Assembly (NCBI GenBank): GCA_035566435.1 | Contig: DATMRF010000131.1 | Span: 58,787-122,786, forward strand | Direction of reading: 5' to 3' | From: DATMRF01 sp035566435 | GTDB lineage: Bacteria > Verrucomicrobiota > Verrucomicrobiia > Limisphaerales > UBA8199 | Length of the DNA stretch: 64,000 bases | Shown here: positions 50,401 to 58,051 of the stretch, piece after piece | How positions within the stretch are numbered: position 1 is the stretch's first letter | How the letters are laid out: each line of letters begins with the position of its first letter | Program-made: the position numbers and the translations under genes | Notes under the pieces: model-generated | What the model was told of the DNA's origin: nothing | Database searches by the model: none | Seen by the model: the letters and a program-made list of their open reading frames with translations, nothing else

Positions 50401-53115
50401 TTATTGGATAAGCAGCCGGTAGAACCGGCTGGGCTGGTTCGTCACCCCATCGGTGTTGGTCAGCCACGACCCGGTACCGGTGTTGGTTATGAACGGTGTC
50501 CAATTCAAGTCGCGGAGAGTGTTCTTATATTGGAGCAAGTAGTTGAGGTTGGCTTCGGTCTGAAAAGCGAGGCTGAACCGGTTCGCGACCAGGCTCGGCT
50601 GGGCAATCGCAGTCGGGGTCACCACCGTCAGTGTCACCTGGTCGCTCCTTAAGGAAATGAGCGAGTTATGAATGAACACTTCGTACGTCCCAGCATCAGT
50701 CTTACGAGCATTGACGGAATAGGCTGGCGCCTGGGCGCCTGGAATGTCGGTTCCATTCTGTCGCCATTGGTAAATCAGGCCGGTCCCGGAGGCAACGACA
50801 GAGAGAGTGACATTGCTGCCCACGAGCACCGTCTGGCTGACGGGCTCGACAAGAATTGAATCGACCAGCAACGCCGCTGGCGCGCTCGTGATGCTCCCGC
50901 CTGAGTTGGAGATAACCACGTTATAATTCCCGGCGTTGGTGATTTGAGCTTGCGACACGGTCAAATTGGTTGGAGTCGCCGTGCTCTGCAGGTTGGTGGC
51001 GTTAAAATACCAGAAATAGGTCAACGGCGGGCTGCCCGCCGCACTCACGAAAAAATTGGCAGAGTGGCCCGCCAAGACTTCCTGGTTCGTCGGACCGGAA
51101 ACGATGTAGGGCAAAACCGTCAGCGTAGCAACGGAACTGGTAAGCGAGCCAAAACTATTGGTGAGTACCACCCGGTAACCACCCGCATTCGTGATGTTGA
51201 CGCTCGAGATAGTGTAACTCGAGGCCGTCGCCGAAGGGATATTCGAGCTTCCGAACTGCCACTGATAACGAAGCGAGGCGCCCGTCGCGTCCACGGCAAA
51301 AGTGACCGACCCGCCGAAGCTTTGGGCTTGGCTTTGTGGTTGGGTGATGATGCCAGGGGTAGTAGCCAGTTCATAAGCGCCGATGTCGGCGCCTTTTCCC
51401 AGCGGCCGTTGTACCCCACGCTGATCGGTGGCTGGAAACGTGCCTGCGTTGGTGCCGACCGCGTCGATGGCCGGGCTGTTCGTCCGGAGGGCCATCGTGA
51501 GAGTAGGACCGCCGTTATTGGTCAGAGGGTTGAGCTTGGGGTCTCTGCTGGTTAGGCTGGTGGCCCCCAGAACGAAGCTGGCATCGGAACTGAGATTGTG
51601 GCCGCCGTCAATGAATGTTCCATTGCCATTGCCGCCGGGACTGTTCGTTGAGAGTAAAGAATTCACGAGCGTGAAAGTGCCGCGGTTACCCAATCCTCCT
51701 CCCAGCGCCTGGCCCAGCTGGCCGGGTGACCCCGGGAAGGAGCCGCTGCCGGCCGCGCCGTTGGTGCCGCCGACCGCTGCCCCGGCGGCCACCGTGCAAT
51801 TTTCCGCCGCGAACATGCTGCCGCTGGCGTTGTACAGGCTCGCTCCCATTCCGTTCCCGCCGTTGCCTCCGTTCCCGGCCTGTGATGCCGAACCAACGGC
51901 ATTGCCGCCGTTGCCCCCATTGCCACCAATGACCATGTTGTCGAAGAACGTGCAGTTTGTGCCGACCCCTGAAAACGCGCTGGTCAAGCCAGCGCCGACA
52001 GCGTCGCCTCCATTGGGTCCCGGGCTGCCGGCGCCATTGGACTTCGTGCCCCCGGCCGCGCTGTTACCGCCGAAAGAAGTGTTGCCGGAGAAGGTGCAAG
52101 CCAAAAGGACGATGTTACTCGCGTTGTAGATGCCCGCGCCGGAAGCAGCCCCGCCCGTCCCACCGTTGCCCGCTACGCCCGGAAAAGCCGCCGAGCCGCC
52201 CGCGCCACCCGCCGCGCCGTTGCCGCCGGCAACGCCGTTGCCAGTAAACGTGCAATTTACCGCCGTCATAGTGGCGCCGTTATAAACTGCGCCGCCGCAG
52301 GCCGGCGCTCCCGAACCGCCGGCACCCCCATTGCCGCCCTGGCCAAGGCCGCCGCCGCTGCTGCCGCCGTTGCCGCCCGCGGCGCCGTTGCCGGCGGCCG
52401 CATTGTTCGTTACCAGCGTGCAGTTCCATAAGGTAAGCGTGCCGGCGTTGTAGATCGCGCCGCCGCTGGCTGAAGTGCCCGCAGTGCCCGCAGTGCCACC
52501 GCCCCCGACGCCGAAGGCACTATTCGAGCCGTTCACACCGGCAGTGCCGTTGGTCCCCGCAGCGGTATTGCCCGAAAATGTGCAGTTGGTGGCGAAAACG
52601 TCGCCGCTCGGGTTGATATAAAGCGCGCCGCCAGAACTGCTAAAACCCCCGGCCAATGTCATGCCTTTCAGGGTAAGGTTGCCTTCCACGGTGAACAAGG
52701 GCACTGCGCCCCCGCCGCTAAGGGTTACGGTGTAGGGGCTGGCATCGATAATGACCGTCCCGGCGACATTGATGGGCTGGCTAAGCGTAATGGCGCAATT
52801 GCCGCTGAACGTCACCGTGCCGCCGGCGCTCACCGCGGCAACCAGCTCGTCCTCCGTACAATCCGTCACCACCGTTTGCGCCCTAGCCGAGAGGCCGACG
52901 CTCAAAGCCAGCACGGCGAAGGCGGTCTGGACCACGCCGTGTAACGTGCGCCCCGCACCGAAGCCCGAGGTAGGGCTGGTTGTCCTCAACCGGCCGCTCC
53001 TTGAGCGCTCGGCGAAGTCCAAGTTGTTATCGGGCGCGCTCCGGGCAGTGCGCCCTACCGTTGGGCAGAGAAAACTTCGCACCGTCGCCGGTGCGGGGAG
53101 GAGGGTTGCCTTCAT
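50401..53115 (-). CDS. Secreted glycine-rich beta-helix protein with Ig-like domains
   Basis: About 904 residues from ATG 53115. Hydrophobic signal near residues 62-80 (VVQTAFAVLALSVGLSARAQ). Then a right-handed beta-helix with repeated GGAIYNAGTLTLWNCTLVTN-type rungs separated by Gly/Asn/Ala-rich spacers (GNGAAGGNGGSSGGGLGQGG), as in Chlamydia Pmp-like and choice-of-anchor proteins; a rung-ending motif with TDQRGVQRPLGKGADIGAYE; then three Ig-like domains (for example GIITQPQSQAQSFGGSVTFA, YQWQFGSSNIPSATASSYTI) and a C-terminal YLLQYKNTLRDLNWTPF beta domain. It is the last gene after the secretin (35 bases), so it is a plausible substrate of that machine. Residues about 20-49 are encoded by a repeat. 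A GTG at 52935 would start directly at the signal. Confidence 0.82.
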   Translation of the reverse strand: MKATLLPAPATVRSFLCPTVGRTARSAPDNNLDFAERSRSGRLRTTSPTSGFGAGRTLHGVVQTAFAVLALSVGLSARAQTVVTDCTEDELVAAVSAGGTVTFSGNCAITLSQPINVAGTVIIDASPYTVTLSGGGAVPLFTVEGNLTLKGMTLAGGFSSSGGALYINPSGDVFATNCTFSGNTAAGTNGTAGVNGSNSAFGVGGGGTAGTAGTSASGGAIYNAGTLTLWNCTLVTNNAAAGNGAAGGNGGSSGGGLGQGGNGGAGGSGAPACGGAVYNGATMTAVNCTFTGNGVAGGNGAAGGAGGSAAFPGVAGNGGTGGAASGAGIYNASNIVLLACTFSGNTSFGGNSAAGGTKSNGAGSPGPNGGDAVGAGLTSAFSGVGTNCTFFDNMVIGGNGGNGGNAVGSASQAGNGGNGGNGMGASLYNASGSMFAAENCTVAAGAAVGGTNGAAGSGSFPGSPGQLGQALGGGLGNRGTFTLVNSLLSTNSPGGNGNGTFIDGGHNLSSDASFVLGATSLTSRDPKLNPLTNNGGPTLTMALRTNSPAIDAVGTNAGTFPATDQRGVQRPLGKGADIGAYELATTPGIITQPQSQAQSFGGSVTFAVDATGASLRYQWQFGSSNIPSATASSYTISSVNITNAGGYRVVLTNSFGSLTSSVATLTVLPYIVSGPTNQEVLAGHSANFFVSAAGSPPLTYFWYFNATNLQSTATPTNLTVSQAQITNAGNYNVVISNSGGSITSAPAALLVDSILVEPVSQTVLVGSNVTLSVVASGTGLIYQWRQNGTDIPGAQAPAYSVNARKTDAGTYEVFIHNSLISLRSDQVTLTVVTPTAIAQPSLVANRFSLAFQTEANLNYLLQYKNTLRDLNWTPFITNTGTGSWLTNTDGVTNQPSRFYRLLIQ
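52969..53058. repeat. Repeat with GGTAGGGC/GCCCTACC ends inside the 5' part of the beta-helix gene
   Basis: ggtagggc (52969-52976) and gccctacc (53051-53058) form terminal inverted repeats of a 90-base segment that also contains internal palindromic pieces (cggccgctccttgagcgctc). It is 30 codons long, so the reading frame is kept. It lies between the start codon and the signal peptide. Confidence 0.5.
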
Positions 53116-53150
53116 GATAAGAAACTCGGAGCCAGCCACGCCTCAGCGGC

Positions 53151-55469
53151 TCACTTGTTGTCCTGCTGTTGCTGATTCACCTGGTGGAGGCGCTTGACTT
53201 GTTCGCGCTCGATCTCGGCTTCGGTTTGCCTCACCGCAGGCATTTTGTCCTTTTCCGCCCGGGCAGCCAGCGCCGCTACCTCGGGTGTCGGTAGCACGGT
53301 TGGGCGGATGAGAACAATCATTTCCTGTCGCGAGTTGTCGGCGGAGGAACTGCGGAAGAGGTAGCCGAGGAGCGGGATGTCCTTCAGGAGCGGTATCCCC
53401 GAGTTATTGGACGTCTTCGAATCTTGGATGAGGCCGCCCAGCATAATGGTATCGCGGTCGCGAACAGCCACTTTGGCGGTGGCATCTTTGGAGCTGGTGA
53501 CCGGCACGTCACCGACGTTCTGGATGGTAACATTGCCTTCGAAGCTGTCGATTTTGGTGTGGATATCCATCACCACCAAACCGTCGGGGTTAATGAGCGG
53601 GGTGACTTCGATGGTGACACCGATTTGAAGCTGCTGAATCGAGGCATAGCCGCCGAATGCGCCGCCGCCATAATAGCTGGAGACCGGATAGGGTCGTTGT
53701 TCGCCGACGAACAACGTCGCCGGCACCGCATGCGAGGTTTGAATTCGCGGCCGCTGGAGGATCTTGGCTTTGGAAGAAGCCGCCAGGGCTGTGACCGAGA
53801 CATCGAGATCGTTGTTGCCGAGTTTAGCCAAGTAGCTGAAGCCGCCCGGAAGACTTCCGGCAATATTCGTCCCCGCACCGCTAATGAAGCTGCTGTTGTT
53901 AAGGATATTGTTGTTGTTGAGCGCGCCGATTCCTTGGAAGGAGTTGCCGACCTGCGAGGGAGTCCTTTGGACGTAACTCACGCCGAGGCTGTGCGAGTCA
54001 TCCAGCGTCACCTGGGCGATGACCGCTTCGATTAGCACCTGGGCCAGCACCACGTCCAGTTTGGAAACGATATCTTTGATCATTTTCATGTCTTCGCGCG
54101 AAGCGAAGATCAGCAGCGAGTTGGTTCGCTCATCGGCAATGATTTTTGTCTGGCCCAGGACCTGGATTTCGCCCGACACGCTCGCGCGGCTAATGAGGTT
54201 CTGCAGGCGTTGCGTGAAGCTGCTCGCTCCGCCCGGTTGGGTGCCCGGGGTGGTGGCGCCGGGCGTCGCGCCGAACGGCGAGGTCATGCCGGGCGTGGTC
54301 GAGCCGGGATAGGTGCCGGTGCTACCCCGGCCAAAATTGCTGCCACGGGCGCCGCCGCCACCGCGCGCGCCGCCGCCACCGGCGCCAGCGCTGCCAACCG
54401 TGGTGCCGCCGCCGCCGCTGCTCAGGCTGTTCAGGGCACTCGCAATATCGGACGCTAGTGCGTACTTGATCGGAATGACTTCCGAGATGTATTCAGCCGG
54501 CACCGCAACGTCGATCTTCTTGATCATCTCCAGCATGCGCTTGACGTTTTCGCTATAGTCGCGCAGCACGAGGATTTGGCTGCTGTCAATGGGAAGAATC
54601 CCCTGCTGGCCGGGGCTGGCAAACGGCGTGAGCGCTTGCACCATTTCCGATGGCTTCGCATTCGTCAATTGCACGATGTGAGTCACGTACTGGCCCATGT
54701 CTGGGATTTGATCGATGGGCTGCTTGCTGAACGGCGCGCCGACCTGGCCGGCCTGGGCCGTCGGCACGACTTTTACAAATTTGTCGCCCACATCAATCAT
54801 CGCGATGCCGTTGAGCGCCAACACCGCGTCAAAGGCCTGCTTCGCCTCGCGTTTGGTCAACGGCGTCTGCGTTACCAGTGTGATCGTCGGGGCCGGCAAT
54901 GCCGTTGGCCGCAACACAGTGCGGTTGACGAGTTCGGCGTAGATTTTCAGAACCTGGTTAAGGTCAGTGGCCGGGAAATTGATCACTCCGGCGGGAAGTA
55001 ATTCGTCCGGCGGCGCGTTGGTGGCAGCGGGCGAAGGCCTGATTATGGTCATCGGTTCGGAGGAGGCGGGTGGCTGGCCTGGCAGGGCTGGCACTGCATC
55101 CGAAGGGGGAGGCGGCACCGGTGTGCCCGGGTTAGGCGTTGCCGGGACCATGGCCGGCGGCGCGGCGGAAGTCGCATTAGTGGTTTCGTTCGTGGCCGGT
55201 TGGACCGGGCGCAGCGCTGTTCGCGGCGCGAATGGGAGCGGGCGGGACGCGGCCGGCGCCGGAAGGTTCGTTGCCGGCGGGGCGGGCGGCGTTTGATCGA
55301 CGATGGCCTTTGGACTGGCCTCTGCGGCGCGGCGCAAGGCTTCTTGCAGCTTCGCATCACGGTTGGTGTCAATGACCGCAGGCGGCGTCTCCGGGAACCC
55401 GGGCTGAGGGGGAGTTTGCGCCGGCAAGCCGAGGCAAGTCACGAAAAAGGCGAGCAAGGTAGTTTTCAC
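53151..55469 (-). CDS. gspD: Type II secretion / type IV pilus secretin (GspD-like)
   Basis: A 772-residue outer-membrane secretin. Signal peptide MKTTLLAFFVTCLGLPAQ; a long Pro/Ala/Thr-rich linker (about 20-165); N0/N1-type domains with INFPATDLNQVLKIYAELVN and FVKVVPTAQAGQ; N-domains (VTHIVQLTNAKPSEMVQALT); a Gly/Ser/Thr-rich insert (about 350-430); then the secretin core with VLAQVLIEAVIAQVTLDDSH, IQTSHAVPATLFVGEQRPYP, DIHTKIDSFEGNVTIQNVGD and TIMLGGLIQDSKTSNNSGIP. It should form the outer-membrane ring. Its start overlaps the PilO-like stop by 4 bases (ATGA). Confidence 0.93.
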   Translation of the reverse strand: MKTTLLAFFVTCLGLPAQTPPQPGFPETPPAVIDTNRDAKLQEALRRAAEASPKAIVDQTPPAPPATNLPAPAASRPLPFAPRTALRPVQPATNETTNATSAAPPAMVPATPNPGTPVPPPPSDAVPALPGQPPASSEPMTIIRPSPAATNAPPDELLPAGVINFPATDLNQVLKIYAELVNRTVLRPTALPAPTITLVTQTPLTKREAKQAFDAVLALNGIAMIDVGDKFVKVVPTAQAGQVGAPFSKQPIDQIPDMGQYVTHIVQLTNAKPSEMVQALTPFASPGQQGILPIDSSQILVLRDYSENVKRMLEMIKKIDVAVPAEYISEVIPIKYALASDIASALNSLSSGGGGTTVGSAGAGGGGARGGGGARGSNFGRGSTGTYPGSTTPGMTSPFGATPGATTPGTQPGGASSFTQRLQNLISRASVSGEIQVLGQTKIIADERTNSLLIFASREDMKMIKDIVSKLDVVLAQVLIEAVIAQVTLDDSHSLGVSYVQRTPSQVGNSFQGIGALNNNNILNNSSFISGAGTNIAGSLPGGFSYLAKLGNNDLDVSVTALAASSKAKILQRPRIQTSHAVPATLFVGEQRPYPVSSYYGGGAFGGYASIQQLQIGVTIEVTPLINPDGLVVMDIHTKIDSFEGNVTIQNVGDVPVTSSKDATAKVAVRDRDTIMLGGLIQDSKTSNNSGIPLLKDIPLLGYLFRSSSADNSRQEMIVLIRPTVLPTPEVAALAARAEKDKMPAVRQTEAEIEREQVKRLHQVNQQQQDNK

Positions 55470-56098
55470 GGTCGTGTGGTATTGGCGGTTTTGGCGACGG
55501 GCGACTCGGCTGAAGCGGGTGTCGAGGCGCGCGCGCCGGCAGTTGAGGGGGGCGTCCGGGTCGGGATCTTTTTCTGGTAGCTGGCCACCAGTTTAACGTT
55601 CGCGACGAGTTCGTGATGGTTGGGCTCCGGGCGCAAGTCCATGTCGCGCACCCGAATCAGCGAATTGCCCGACCCGAGGTTGTAAAGGAAATCAACCAAC
55701 TGCGGTTCGCCGGCCTGAAGCGAAATATTTTGGCTCTTTTCGATGAAGAACTGGTTGGTCGTGGTGGTCAACCTGCCGTTAGACATGATCCTTACGCCAC
55801 TTTGGCCGGCCTGGAGATTGATTGCGTTGTTGAACTGGAACGCCTGATCCTCAGGCGGCACTGCCAAACCCTCGCTCTCCAATTCTTTCACCAGTCGTTC
55901 ATATTTCGGCTTTTGGGCGATCTCTTCTTCAAACAGGGCGAGCTTCTTCTTCGCATCCTCCATCCGCGCTTTGACTGCCGCCAGGTCCGAGGAGTGCGGC
56001 CACACAAACAAAGCGTTCAGCACGACAAAAAACAATGCCCCGACGCCGACCACGACGCGCTTCTCAAACGGGCGCAAACCTTGCCAGTAGCTGCTCAT
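55466..56098 (-). CDS. PilO/GspM-like inner-membrane assembly protein
   Basis: From ATG 56098 (MSSYWQGLRPFEKRVVVGVG) the protein has about 210 residues: one membrane helix (VVVGVGALFFVVLNALFVWP), a coiled coil (AAVKARMEDAKKKLALFEEE) and a ferredoxin-like C-terminal domain (EPQLVDFLYNLGSGNSLIRV, NHHELVANVKLVASYQ). It overlaps the PilMN-like stop by ATGA and the gspD start by ATGA, showing tight translational coupling. The tail is Pro/Ala/Thr-rich. Confidence 0.8.
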   Translation of the reverse strand: MSSYWQGLRPFEKRVVVGVGALFFVVLNALFVWPHSSDLAAVKARMEDAKKKLALFEEEIAQKPKYERLVKELESEGLAVPPEDQAFQFNNAINLQAGQSGVRIMSNGRLTTTTNQFFIEKSQNISLQAGEPQLVDFLYNLGSGNSLIRVRDMDLRPEPNHHELVANVKLVASYQKKIPTRTPPSTAGARASTPASAESPVAKTANTTRP

Positions 56099-57990
56099 TG
56101 CGCCTCCGAGCGTTTCAGTTCCAACCCGAGGCTCCAAGTGGCGCAATTGGCCGAAATCCGCCACTGCAAGCTCTCCCCTATATTAGCGTCAAAGAGGGCC
56201 TGTCCCTTTGGGGTGTACTGGCGCAGCTCTTTTTCAAACTGGAAAAGTTGTTGAACCTCGCCGGACGGCGCAGTTCCGCGTAGGCTCACTCGTCTTCCCT
56301 CGCTGAAGATCAGGTTATCGAGCGTTACATTCTCCGGCAGTTTTTTGGCGGTAGCATCCCAGCTATCGAGGGCGGCGTACTTGAGGTCCTGCCGGTCTTT
56401 GAGCACCTGGTAGCGAGTCTTGAGCTGAACCGTGTTGGTGTAAGCATTGGACAGCGCTGCCGCCTGGGTCTCGACGCCAGTAGTTCGGAAGGTCGAATAC
56501 CCCACTAACCCCATGTACACAGCCACGACCGCCAAATAGATGGCTCCCGCCCCCAGCAACCCGCGCATCCAGAGCCGATCAAAAAACTGCTGTTGATACC
56601 GTAGCGCGAATTCCGGCGGCAGAAGATTGGCCCGGGGTTCCGCCTGCCCCGAGCGCCGCGCCGTGAGCGCTGCCAACTCGCGCGCCGGCAACGGGATGAT
56701 GGTCTCAACCGTTTGCTCGAGGCCGGCGCGCAACGCCGGCTCCCATTCCGCCGCGGCGACATCGGCGACCAGGTGCCATTCGGGAGCGGCCTTGAGCCAG
56801 CCTTCGAGCTCGCCCGCCCAGGCCATTTGCGTCAGTTGCTCCTTGAGGACAGCGGAGCGAGTGGGGCCGGCTGCGGGCAAGGTCAGCAAATCAATGTTTT
56901 GGAGCACACCACCATACCACCAGGCCACCACAGCGGTATTCTTGCTCCCGCCGACTCCCGGATAAATCCAGGCGCCGTCTTCGGTAATGGCGGTGGTCTG
57001 CAACTGGTCCAGCAAGGGGAGCTCCAGGCGGTCGGCCAGGTAGCCCTCACCCTCCAGCTTGCCGAGAAATTCTTCAACCACGCTGCGCGCGATGATCATC
57101 ACAATGACAGTCTGCAGGTTGCCTTCCGCGTGCGGCAAAAGGTGCAGGCTCCATACGATTTGCGCGACCGGCATCGGCGACAGTTTTTCGAGCTGTAGCT
57201 CCACCATCGCAAGAGTCTCCTGGAAATCGCTGCGAGGGAATTGCGCTACGCGCAAGAACGCATGCTCGGGAGGCAGCCAGGCGATATTAAGCTTGCGTTG
57301 GAAAAGCGCGCGCCAGTCTTTCGCAACCAGCCCCCTCGGCAGCGGCTCGCCGTCAACGCAGGTCTCCTGGCGGTCCAAAACGTACCGGCCCCCGCGCGCG
57401 TCGAACTGCCATATCTGCCGCGCCTCGGCGCCCACCTCCAGCACATTCGCTGAATGCAGTGCGGCCGCGCCAGGTTTGCGGGCATAACCTTTGGCAATCA
57501 GTTTCGAGGGCAGCGACGGCGTCAGCGCCTTGCCTGTTTTCGCCGTTTTGGGCTTGAATGCGCGCGCAAGGAAAAGCGCGGCGAGGCAAAGCGCGATCCC
57601 GATGACGGCGGGATAGAAGGCGCGATTGCTCTGGAGTTGGCGGAACGTTTGGCCGAAGCCCGAGGCGGCATTGGTTCCGGCCGGCTTGGCAACGGCGACG
57701 GTGTTGGTTCGGGCGCTGAGCCGGAGCGTGGGAGCGGCATTAGTCCGAGTGGGCCGGGTCGGAAATGCGGCCGGATTAGTGGCTGCCGGAGCGCACGGCG
57801 CTGTCAGCAGCGCCAGGGCCGCCACAAGCGGAAGCGCTGAACAAACCAACGCGGTGCTGGAGTAACGGAGTGACGGGGTAGTGGAGTGACGGGGTAGTGG
57901 AGTGATGGAGCGCTGGAGCAAAGAGGAGCGCCGCTTTTCGCGGCGTCCAATCTGCCAAAAGGCGGTGAGGCTATGCTTCCAGTCGTTCAC
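56095..57990 (-). CDS. PilM-PilN (GspL-like) fusion assembly protein
   Basis: A 631-residue protein from GTG 57990, preceded by ggaat. Order: an unusual N-terminus that includes repeat-encoded PLPRHSTTPSLRYSST; a signal-like hydrophobic stretch (about 51-68); an internal membrane helix (about 126-143, AFYPAVIGIALCLAALFLAR); an actin-like PilM/GspL-type region (about 160-470: EETLAMVELQLEKLSPM-type text, AWIYPGVGGSKNTAVVAWWY); and a PilN-like part after LLPPEF with one membrane helix (AGAIYLAVVAVYMGLVGYST) and a coiled coil. It should connect the ATPase to the PilO and secretin parts. PilM and PilN are usually separate. Confidence 0.78.
   Translation of the reverse strand: MNDWKHSLTAFWQIGRREKRRSSLLQRSITPLPRHSTTPSLRYSSTALVCSALPLVAALALLTAPCAPAATNPAAFPTRPTRTNAAPTLRLSARTNTVAVAKPAGTNAASGFGQTFRQLQSNRAFYPAVIGIALCLAALFLARAFKPKTAKTGKALTPSLPSKLIAKGYARKPGAAALHSANVLEVGAEARQIWQFDARGGRYVLDRQETCVDGEPLPRGLVAKDWRALFQRKLNIAWLPPEHAFLRVAQFPRSDFQETLAMVELQLEKLSPMPVAQIVWSLHLLPHAEGNLQTVIVMIIARSVVEEFLGKLEGEGYLADRLELPLLDQLQTTAITEDGAWIYPGVGGSKNTAVVAWWYGGVLQNIDLLTLPAAGPTRSAVLKEQLTQMAWAGELEGWLKAAPEWHLVADVAAAEWEPALRAGLEQTVETIIPLPARELAALTARRSGQAEPRANLLPPEFALRYQQQFFDRLWMRGLLGAGAIYLAVVAVYMGLVGYSTFRTTGVETQAAALSNAYTNTVQLKTRYQVLKDRQDLKYAALDSWDATAKKLPENVTLDNLIFSEGRRVSLRGTAPSGEVQQLFQFEKELRQYTPKGQALFDANIGESLQWRISANCATWSLGLELKRSEAQ
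57867..57914 (-). repeat. Three 16-bp tandem units inside the PilMN-like gene
   Basis: ggagtgacggggtagt occurs exactly at 57867-57882 and 57883-57898, then a degenerate unit ggagtgatggagcgct (57899-57914). Three units make 48 bases, which keeps the frame. Similar ccatcactccatcactccac text, inverted, lies just outside the gene at about 58024-58043. Confidence 0.75.
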
Positions 57991-58051
57991 GTTTTATTCC
58001 ATCAATCCAAAAAACCCAATAATCCATCACTCCATCACTCCACTCCTCCGC

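Noticed and set aside
51650..52650. Regular GC-rich repeats considered as a CRISPR array or satellite
   Set aside because: Units vary in length and sequence and translate into beta-helix rungs with an unbroken frame, so they are coding repeats.
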